The notes under the pieces are model-generated. The model worked only from the letters and a program-made list of their open reading frames with translations. It was not told the DNA's origin and searched no databases. A DNA stretch of 64,000 nucleotides from Anaerolineales bacterium (lineage in GTDB: Bacteria > Chloroflexota > Anaerolineae > Anaerolineales > Villigracilaceae), in NCBI GenBank assembly GCA_013140605.1, contig JABFSL010000013.1, positions 29,490 to 93,489 on the forward strand, written 5' to 3'. Shown in pieces: positions 57,961 to 64,000 of the stretch. Each line of letters begins with the position of its first letter. Position 1 is the first letter of the stretch. The position numbers were made by a program, and so were the translations under genes.

Positions 57961-59400
57961 TTATGAATTTGATTCTGCCACATCTATGGCACGTAACATA
58001 GCAGATGCTTTATTCACGGTCTCTTGATATTCAGTAGTTGGATTCGAATCGGCGACGATACCTGCGCCTGCTTGCACGCTGACCGTGTTGCCGCGCCCAA
58101 CCATGGTGCGGATGGCGAGGCAGGTGTCCATGGCGCCGTCGAAGCCGAAGTAGCCGATCATGCCTGCGTAGGCGTTGCGTGCATCGGGCTCCAACTCGGC
58201 GATGATCTCCATCGCGCGGACTTTCGGCGCGCCGCTGACTGTGCCTGCGGGGAAGGCAGCTCTCACTAAATCGAAAGCGGTCAGTTCGGGGCGCAGAGTC
58301 CCTTCGACGTGGGAGACGATGTGCATGACGTGTGAATATTTTTCAACGGTGAAGAAATCAGAAACTTTGATCGTGCCATATTCGCAGACGCGCCCCAAAT
58401 CATTACGACCCAAATCAACCAGCATCACATGCTCCGCGCGTTCCTTCGGATCGGCGAGCAGGTCTGTGGCAAGCGATGCGTCAGCGGCGGCATCTGCTCC
58501 TCGAGGGCGCGTCCCTGCGATCGGTCGGAGTGAAGCGGTTCTTCCTTCCAAACGCACAAACATCTCAGGCGACGATCCAACAATATAAAGCGGTTCATCG
58601 TCTACGAGTCCGAAATCAAAAAAGAACATGTACGGCGACGGGTTGAGTCGGCGCACAGAACGATAAACATCGAAAGGCTCGACATTCGTTTCGCGGCTGA
58701 AACGCTGCGAAAGCACCACCTGAAAAATATCGCCTGCGGCAATGTGTTCCTTGGCGGCGCGCACCATGTCTTCATACGTTCCCTGCGTGTGGCTCGCCTT
58801 GACCTTCGACGGCGTGACATTTATTTTTTGCGCGGCGGGCAAAGGCTGATGAATGCGTGCGGCAATCGAATCAAGTTTATCTTCGGCGGCTTGCACATCG
58901 CCATCCAAAACATTTGCGATGAGGAAAATGGTGCGGCGCGCGTGATCGAATGCGACAATGGTATCTGCAAGCAAATACATTCCATCGGGGATTTGAGCGC
59001 GGTTCATTTTCGCGCTGAGAGTTGGTTCAAAAAATCTGACGGACTCATACCCGAGGTAGCCCACCAACCCACCCGTGAAGCGCGGCGCGTTCGGCAAGCG
59101 GACTGCGGGAAAGCGGCCCATTTCATTTTGCAGAAATAATGTCGGGTCATCATTATCAAGTTGAATGGTTCGCGTTTCACCGTTTTCTTTGATCTCAACT
59201 TTGCCATCGCGCAAAATATATTCGGCTCTGGGCTGCACACCGATAAACGAATAGCGCGCGATGCGTTCGCCGCCTTCGACGGATTCCAATAAAAAGGACG
59301 CGCCGTCGCCGCGCAGTTTGAGATACAAGCTGACGGGGGTTTCAAGGTCGGCAGAGACCTCGCGGATGATGGTTTGGACTTGGGTTGATTCAAGCAACAT
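57961..59400 (-). CDS. trpE: Anthranilate synthase component I
   Basis: 479 residues, anthranilate-synthase/chorismate-binding fold: N-terminal 'PVSLYLKLRGDGASFLLESV' (part of the Trp-feedback site, with 'LLES'), and the C-terminal 'SPEMFVRLEGR', 'PIAGTRPRG', 'VDLGRNDLGRV', 'AAFPAGTVSGAPKVRAME' and 'QAGAGIVADSNPTTEYQE'. It forms the enzyme with TrpG of the fusion. First gene of the operon; a T-box leader lies 100 bp upstream. Confidence 0.97.
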   Translation of the reverse strand: MLLESTQVQTIIREVSADLETPVSLYLKLRGDGASFLLESVEGGERIARYSFIGVQPRAEYILRDGKVEIKENGETRTIQLDNDDPTLFLQNEMGRFPAVRLPNAPRFTGGLVGYLGYESVRFFEPTLSAKMNRAQIPDGMYLLADTIVAFDHARRTIFLIANVLDGDVQAAEDKLDSIAARIHQPLPAAQKINVTPSKVKASHTQGTYEDMVRAAKEHIAAGDIFQVVLSQRFSRETNVEPFDVYRSVRRLNPSPYMFFFDFGLVDDEPLYIVGSSPEMFVRLEGRTASLRPIAGTRPRGADAAADASLATDLLADPKERAEHVMLVDLGRNDLGRVCEYGTIKVSDFFTVEKYSHVMHIVSHVEGTLRPELTAFDLVRAAFPAGTVSGAPKVRAMEIIAELEPDARNAYAGMIGYFGFDGAMDTCLAIRTMVGRGNTVSVQAGAGIVADSNPTTEYQETVNKASAMLRAIDVAESNS

Positions 59401-59420
59401 AAATTCTCCTTTGATTTCAC

Positions 59421-59485
59421 GTAGGGGCGAGGTCCTCTCGCCCCAATTTATCGGTCGAGATTGGGCGGGGAAACCCCGCCCCTAC
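59421..59485. repeat. Inverted-repeat element between the T-box and trpE
   Basis: 65 bp with GTAGGGGCG (59421-59429) and CGCCCCTAC (59477-59485) ends, containing further pairs (GAGGTCCTCTCGCCCC, GGCGGGGAAACCCCGCC). Member of the family seen at 26037. It separates the leader terminator from trpE. Confidence 0.75.
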
Positions 59486-59502
59486 ACATAATGGATTAAA
59501 TT

Positions 59503-59821
<319 letters not shown>

Positions 59822-59827
59822 GGCGGT

Positions 59828-59856
59828 ATTCTATGACGGAGAGGGGGATGTGTCAA
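59828..59856 (-). promoter_or_regulatory. Promoter of the trp operon
   Basis: On the minus strand: -35 TTGACA (59856-59851), a 17-base spacer, -10 TAGAAT (59833-59828). Transcription should start near 59821, at the beginning of the T-box leader. Confidence 0.88.
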
Positions 59857-59865
59857 GGAGGAAAT

Positions 59866-60861
59866 TCACTTCCAACCACGGGCACTATTAGCAATCCGAA
59901 TATATTCTGCATGTGGACGATCTGAAATAGCAGGAGGAAGAATTATTATTGGTCTCAAGTCTTGCGAGAACTTCGCCAAGCCATCAGACATTCTTTGGCT
60001 TTGTAATTCAGAAACACGACTACGACTTATCTGAACTGAATAATTCTCTGCAATTGTAATAAGCGCCTGATCGTAAGCCTTATGGTGCAAAGCACACAAC
60101 GCAAGCCCATTTCGAGTCTCATCTGTGCCGTTATCGTGATTGACAGGAATGATGTGGGCGGCTTCTACTAATTTAAGTTGTACTCCACAAACGGCGCAGT
60201 GGAAACTATAAGCTGTCAATACGCGTTTTCGAAAACTTGCATCCCGCAATTTCTTGCTCACGGAAACAACTGTTGTTTTTCTCGCAACATTCTGAATTTG
60301 AATATTTGCGATATTTATCTCTGGGTTTTGAGCAACTTCACTTAAGACAGATATATCTTTTGTAGACTGCCCAAAATCGTGTAAGGGTTCTAAACTTTGC
60401 AAATAATCAACAAAGAAATCAGGGCGAAACGCGATGGCAACCTCTTTATTACCTTTGTCGCATGGTTCAAACCCATTTACATAAGCCTTTCGCAAGGCAT
60501 CTTCTCTAATTTGCATAGAAGGGGAAGCGCCTAATTTGCCAAGATGCTTTCTTACATCAAAGCCAGCAAATACGTCTGCTTCTTTCCAGTAACCAAGAAT
60601 TAATGTTTTCCCACCTTGTAAGGGTTCAAATTTGTCAACACCTGTAATCTGAATTCGGTATTCATCTTTTGGACGTGCTTTACCGCCACCATGCGTCAAG
60701 TGCCAAATATAAATTTTGACGCGACAGCTCTCATTGTCACGATAAACTTGCAGGTAAAAAGGATGCTGCTTAATATCTTCTAGATAAGCAACATTCCAAC
60801 CTGAATCATTTACTGCGCTTACTAGTTTTTCGAGTAGGTCGTACTTGTTGTGTCGTCCCAT
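59866..60861 (-). CDS. HNH-type restriction endonuclease, probable
   Basis: 331 residues. The C-terminal part (about 215-275) has an HNH motif: 'CAVCGVQLKLVEAAHIIPVN' then 'NGLALCALHHKAYD', with Cys pairs and the His ligands. The first 180 residues have no recognised domain. AAGGAG lies before the ATG. The gene overlaps the methyltransferase by 56 bp, the layout of a type II restriction-modification pair. The cut site is unknown. Confidence 0.85.
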   Translation of the reverse strand: MGRHNKYDLLEKLVSAVNDSGWNVAYLEDIKQHPFYLQVYRDNESCRVKIYIWHLTHGGGKARPKDEYRIQITGVDKFEPLQGGKTLILGYWKEADVFAGFDVRKHLGKLGASPSMQIREDALRKAYVNGFEPCDKGNKEVAIAFRPDFFVDYLQSLEPLHDFGQSTKDISVLSEVAQNPEINIANIQIQNVARKTTVVSVSKKLRDASFRKRVLTAYSFHCAVCGVQLKLVEAAHIIPVNHDNGTDETRNGLALCALHHKAYDQALITIAENYSVQISRSRVSELQSQRMSDGLAKFSQDLRPIIILPPAISDRPHAEYIRIANSARGWK

Positions 60862-61813
60862 GACTCTCCTTCACGGCAAAAAGGTCATTGACTTCTTGAA
60901 AACGATAGACGCTGCCTTGCAAGTATGTAGAATCGAGTTCAAAAGCAAGCCACTTACGCATTAAAAACTCTGCTGCCTGTCCTGTCGTATTAGAACCAGC
61001 AAATGGGTCTAATACAATATCGCCTTTATCTGTTAAAAATTCTATAAAGAATTTTGGGAAATCAAGTGGAAATCTAGCGGGATGTGGTTTTATACCTGCT
61101 TCAATACAACGCCTCATATAAGCGCTATTAGATTCTGTATTTGCGAGCGTCAACAAGTTAGGTGGGATAGCACCGTTATTATCTTTTTGAAACTTCGTAG
61201 AAATGTCATGCCCACTAGGTCGCATTTTTGCCTTGTAGCCATTCTCTAAAAGATTCTTCATACTATCAGAATATGGTTTAAGAACATTTCTATTATTTGC
61301 TTTTGGATTTTCAGTAACAGATAACCACCAAACAACGTTAACAGAGTCTTTTACACGGATTCGACGGATATTTACCCATTCGGCTGGAGCTGGAAGTCGC
61401 GAAGGATTGTAATGATAAAAATCTTGTGCAAGAAAAAAACCCAGTTCCTTGCATAGTCTTACTAAAAGCTCAAATTGATAAATAGCCTTAACGGGATAGC
61501 CTGGAAGATATGCGCCGCCTAAATCAAGAACAAAGGAACCATCATCTTTAAGAATCCTTTTAAATTCTTTAGCGAATTCCAAAAACCATTCCACATACTC
61601 TTCGGCACTTTTGTTTCCATATTCTTTTTTGCGTGTCAAAGCGAATGGCGGCGATGTCAAAATTAAGTTTATGCTTTTATCAGGAATATTTTTAAGCAAT
61701 ACTAAACTGTCACCCAAATAGGCTGCTCCATATTTGGCTTGATAATAAGGGTCGATAAGATTGGAGTTTGCGTCTTTTATTTTCACATCAAAAATTGTAA
61801 CATACGAACCCAA
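60806..61813 (-). CDS. DNA methyltransferase of the beta class (probably cytosine-N4)
   Basis: 335 residues: catalytic motif 'LTSPPFALT' (TSPPF, as in PvuII-type N4-cytosine enzymes) near residue 55, and AdoMet motif 'DPFAGSNTTGQAA' near residue 275, i.e. beta-class order. It protects host DNA from the adjoining nuclease. The start is uncertain: the frame opens with a TTG at 61813 without a clear ribosome-binding site, and a GTG nine codons downstream is possible. Strongly AT-rich compared with the trp genes, so probably acquired. Confidence 0.9.
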   Translation of the reverse strand: MGSYVTIFDVKIKDANSNLIDPYYQAKYGAAYLGDSLVLLKNIPDKSINLILTSPPFALTRKKEYGNKSAEEYVEWFLEFAKEFKRILKDDGSFVLDLGGAYLPGYPVKAIYQFELLVRLCKELGFFLAQDFYHYNPSRLPAPAEWVNIRRIRVKDSVNVVWWLSVTENPKANNRNVLKPYSDSMKNLLENGYKAKMRPSGHDISTKFQKDNNGAIPPNLLTLANTESNSAYMRRCIEAGIKPHPARFPLDFPKFFIEFLTDKGDIVLDPFAGSNTTGQAAEFLMRKWLAFELDSTYLQGSVYRFQEVNDLFAVKESHGTTQQVRPTRKTSKRSK

Positions 61814-61848
61814 AATACAATCGAATAGCTTGTTGTGTGTTTACGAAA

Positions 61849-61878
61849 GGCTTGCGTTGCGAGTCACATGTCCGCGCG
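61849..61878. repeat. 30-bp direct repeat, copy 1
   Basis: GGCTTGCGTTGCGAGTCACA followed by TGTCCGCGCG is identical at 61849-61878 and 62500-62529, in the same orientation, on either side of the membrane protein gene. Confidence 0.85.
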
Positions 61879-61894
61879 AGGGGGATGGCAATTA

Positions 61895-62383
61895 TTACTG
61901 TGTTAGCTTTGATCTTTGACGGCGATACACCAACCAGCCGACAACAATTGCCAGCACATCTGCAACGAGAATAATGACCAGCGCAACTCCTCTGAGAATA
62001 TCAAAATAGTTGAGCATATCGTTTGTATCTGGTGTATTGGCTTGAATAAGGTTTTGTCCCAAAAAACCGAGCCCAACGATGGCTATGTTCGCAAGAATAC
62101 TGATCCCCACCGCACTTAAAAGGCCCGAAGCCAGCGGACGTGGTTGTTTTGCGCGAAAGACAACCACTCCCCCAACAATAAGCGCCACAAAAGCTAAAAT
62201 GACGCTGATGCCAAAGCCTAAAACCAACGATATCGCAAATCCGCTTTCATTACCGACAAACAACAGAATGAGGATAAAGAAGAACACGTCCAGAACAACA
62301 AAGGCTGCCAGCGAAGTCCCGCAGCCCGTCAACAGGCTGATGCCGAAATTGCTTTTTGTTTTATTAATGATTTGGTTTTCCAT
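61895..62383 (-). CDS. Four-helix membrane protein
   Basis: 162 residues with four transmembrane helices at about 13-40, 47-72, 88-110 and 127-150, short loops and a basic C-terminal tail ('YRRQRSKLTQ'). The ATG at 62383 has AAGGAG seven bases upstream; the frame further upstream is not real. No family recognised. It is bracketed by 30-bp direct repeats and follows no operon. Confidence 0.65.
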   Translation of the reverse strand: MENQIINKTKSNFGISLLTGCGTSLAAFVVLDVFFFILILLFVGNESGFAISLVLGFGISVILAFVALIVGGVVVFRAKQPRPLASGLLSAVGISILANIAIVGLGFLGQNLIQANTPDTNDMLNYFDILRGVALVIILVADVLAIVVGWLVYRRQRSKLTQ

Positions 62384-62499
62384 ACTATGCTCCTTATGGT
62401 TGTATGAATAAACCCTGCCAGGATGATGGAGATACACAGACTTTGGAATTTCTCGAAACAAAACAGACGCGTCACATTGGCCTGACATATTTTCGTGAA

Positions 62500-62529
62500 G
62501 GCTTGCGTTGCGAGTCACATGTCCGCGCG
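62500..62529. repeat. 30-bp direct repeat, copy 2
   Basis: Second copy of the direct repeat, 651 bp from the first (61849), 117 bp upstream of the membrane protein start. Between here and 62659 further palindromes occur. Confidence 0.85.
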
Positions 62530-62659
62530 GGAGGGGCGCTTCGGGATAAATCCCTAGCTCAGTACATGAAAGCGATTTCGACAGGCTCAATCCACCGCCT
62601 TCGGGCTAGTCCGCTTTAGCGGACTTCCACGAACTGAGGCAGGACTTTAGTCCGCCGAA
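62530..62659. repeat. Palindrome-rich repeat overlapping the next gene's stop
   Basis: Contains GGGATAAATCCC (62543-62554), AGTCCGCTTTAGCGGACT (62608-62625) and GGACTTTAGTCC (62642-62653). The right end codes for the last residues ('SAD') and the stop codon of the 121-residue protein. Confidence 0.6.
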
Positions 62660-63012
62660 TCCTTTTGCGCTTTCACCCCTGTCACGAAATAGTACCCTTC
62701 GCTTAATTCATCCACCATTTGCGGGATCAATATCAGCATATTATGTTCATAGACTAACTTCTGCCAAAATGTCTTTAATACGGCGCGTGCTTCCTCGTTG
62801 ACATGGACTTTATCATCCCCGTCAATCAAGAGCATGGCAACCTGATTATCCCGCTCGGTAATTGCAAAGAAAAAATCATCCTGATCTTCCTTTTTGGATT
62901 TCAGGAATTCATTTATTTGATCTTGCAATTCATCTTCAAAAAGTGATTTTGACATTACCCCATCATCGAGTAACGCTCTGACAAGATATTTTTCCGTGGT
63001 CAGTTTGCTCAT
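62647..63012 (-). CDS. Unknown 121-residue soluble protein
   Basis: 121 residues from the ATG at 63012 (GGAG seven bases upstream). Acidic, mostly helical N-terminal half ('KSLFEDELQDQINEFLKSKK'), then strands ('FFFAITERDNQVAMLLIDGD'). No cysteines, signal peptide or known motif. The C-terminal end is formed by a repeat. Family not recognised; function unknown. Confidence 0.6.
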   Translation of the reverse strand: MSKLTTEKYLVRALLDDGVMSKSLFEDELQDQINEFLKSKKEDQDDFFFAITERDNQVAMLLIDGDDKVHVNEEARAVLKTFWQKLVYEHNMLILIPQMVDELSEGYYFVTGVKAQKDSAD

Positions 63013-63078
63013 GGGAACTCCAACTTTATTTTTTGTCAGTATACAACAAAACAGATTTGACTGGCCTGACAATGGAAA

Positions 63079-63111
63079 ACCCGAATGCTGGTGTGCTGTC
63101 GGCATTCGGGT
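63079..63111 (-). terminator. Terminator after the HxlR regulator gene
   Basis: ACCCGAATGC (63079-63088) and GCATTCGGGT (63102-63111) form a 10-bp perfect stem; on the minus strand TTTTCC follows. It lies 78 bp after the regulator's stop. Confidence 0.65.
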
Positions 63112-63188
63112 GGGTGGATAAATTTTTCAGTTAAGAATCAGCTTGTTGAACAGCAGCCAGCTCAAGGCGGGGAAAGAGGCGAAAAGAT

Positions 63189-63563
63189 TTACATCCCCGA
63201 TAATTGCGCGGCACGTTCCTCTTCCTGCATGGGCAGGGCGTATGCCTGTCCCCAATCGCCCATGGCATTTAGCACGGGGCGCAGAGTCTCGCCGAGCGGG
63301 GTAATGCTGTATTCCACTTTGGGCGGCATAACGGGATATATCTTGCGGCTGATGAGGCCGTCGGCTTCGAGGGCGCGCAATTCCGAGGTGAGCATCTTTT
63401 TTGTAATGCTCGGGATGGCGCGCTGTAACAGGCCAAAGCGGTTGACGTTGTTGGTGATGGCCCACAGGATGATGATCTTCCATTTGCCGCCGATCAATTG
63501 CATGGTGGCGGTAACGGGGCATTGATAGGGTGTTGGGATTTCCACAGAAGAAATATTATTCAT
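63189..63563 (-). CDS. HxlR-family winged-helix regulator
   Basis: 124 residues: 'CPVTATMQLIGGKWKIIILW' and 'FGLLQRAIPSITKKMLTSEL', 'LEADGLISRKIYPVMPPKVE' are the HxlR helix-turn-helix and wing. Cys15 is in the position used for redox sensing by YodB/HypR-type members. It is divergent from a SnoaL-like gene, which it probably controls through the shared gap. Confidence 0.92.
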   Translation of the reverse strand: MNNISSVEIPTPYQCPVTATMQLIGGKWKIIILWAITNNVNRFGLLQRAIPSITKKMLTSELRALEADGLISRKIYPVMPPKVEYSITPLGETLRPVLNAMGDWGQAYALPMQEEERAAQLSGM

Positions 63564-63578
63564 TTTTACCTGTCCATA

Positions 63579-63626
63579 GTCACTTTTTAGTGCCTAATTG
63601 ACGAATAGGTCACTAGGCAATATTAT
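63579..63626 (+). promoter_or_regulatory. Promoter of the SnoaL-like gene with probable HxlR operator
   Basis: -35 TTGACG (63598-63603), 17-base spacer, -10 TATTAT (63621-63626). A dyad GTCACTTTTTAGTGCC (63579-63594) lies just upstream and a related half-site GGTCACTAGGC is within the spacer, as expected of an HxlR-controlled gene. Confidence 0.65.
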
Positions 63627-63663
63627 AGCTCTACTTTCAAAATCAAAACAGGAGCAAATAAAA

Positions 63664-64000
63664 ATGGAACAAAAAGAAGTTGCGTTAAGTGTATCGAAGG
63701 CCATCTTAAATGGAGAGTGGGATAAGTTGTCGGGGATATTGTCTGATGATTTCACCTACACAGGCGATGGGATGCATTTCAACAAACAGGAATACATGGA
63801 TTTTATGAAAGGCATGAAGGCCGCCTTTAGCAATATGAACATGGAATTTACGCATGTGGTCAATGAAGGCGATATTGTCAGCATCCGCTTTATTACGACC
63901 AGCAAGCACACGGGCAATTTCATGGGCGCGCCCGCCACGAATCACAACTTGAACATTGGCGGCATTTTCATGCGCAAGGCGCAAGGCAATAAAGTTATAC
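63664..64000 (+). CDS. SnoaL-like/ester-cyclase family protein, 5' part
   Basis: The first 112 residues of a NTF2-fold protein run off the right edge ('WDKLSGILSDDFTYTGDGMH', 'NMNMEFTHVVNEGDIVSIRF', 'TSKHTGNFMGAPATNH'). SnoaL-type proteins are cyclases, isomerases or carrier proteins with no fixed substrate. AGGAG lies nine bases before the ATG. Divergent from the HxlR regulator gene. Confidence 0.75.
   Translation, partial: MEQKEVALSVSKAILNGEWDKLSGILSDDFTYTGDGMHFNKQEYMDFMKGMKAAFSNMNMEFTHVVNEGDIVSIRFITTSKHTGNFMGAPATNHNLNIGGIFMRKAQGNKVI

Overview
The window reads as chromosomal DNA of an uncultured Chloroflexota bacterium, probably class Anaerolineae. This is inferred from content only: ATP-binding and permease genes for a lipoprotein-dependent oligopeptide-type importer, CpaE/CpaF proteins, kinase/FHA/vWA signalling genes, a tryptophan T-box leader, an rpmH-rnpA-yidD-yidC-jag cluster beside parA/parB, and many short palindromic repeats between and inside genes. 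No rRNA, tRNA or CRISPR array was seen.

Left part (1-14,000). The end of a heme A synthase gene is followed by about 500 bp of repeats. A leftward ABC importer operon comes next: substrate-binding lipoprotein, two permeases, two ATPases, with a DinB-family gene between the ATPases. The binding protein appears circularly permuted and one permease carries a large extracytoplasmic insertion. Divergent from it is a very large beta-propeller sensor kinase with its LuxR-type response regulator.

14,000-26,000 is a long leftward series: a DsbA-like protein, a lysophospholipase-like hydrolase, V4R, GNAT, TPR and XRE genes, CpaF, CpaE, an OmpR-type regulator and two soluble histidine kinases (one with an MshEN-like front domain), and an amidohydrolase carrying an in-frame repeat insertion.

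26,000-34,500 is the chromosome-maintenance region: parB and parA, separated by an AT-rich NucS-like nuclease gene, a PfkB kinase, and the rpmH-rnpA-yidD-[PQQ lipoprotein]-yidC-jag operon behind a clear promoter. dnaA is not here.

36,900-43,000 holds the most interesting cluster, a seven-gene leftward operon with its own promoter and terminator: a Ser/Thr kinase with a PQQ propeller (apparent CTG start), a PP2C phosphatase, a J-domain/vWA fusion, a zinc-ribbon FHA protein, a small beta-rich protein, an OmpR regulator and a 39-residue membrane peptide. It looks like a self-contained phospho-signalling module.

43,000-51,200 carries mostly rightward metabolic genes (phosphoesterase, ParB-like protein, DapA-like lyase, lipoate ligase, a saccharopine-dehydrogenase-like protein, esterase, VOC protein), interrupted by an MNT/HEPN toxin-antitoxin pair next to a broken copy of the lplA start, and by an IS903-like element with exact 9-bp target duplication.

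51,200-59,860 is a complete leftward tryptophan operon, trpE-trpS-trpGD-trpC-trpF-trpB-trpA, behind a near-consensus promoter and a Trp T-box. Every gap between its genes holds a different palindromic repeat. 59,860-64,000 has a type II restriction-modification pair, a membrane protein flanked by 30-bp direct repeats, a small unknown protein, an HxlR regulator and the start of a SnoaL-like gene.
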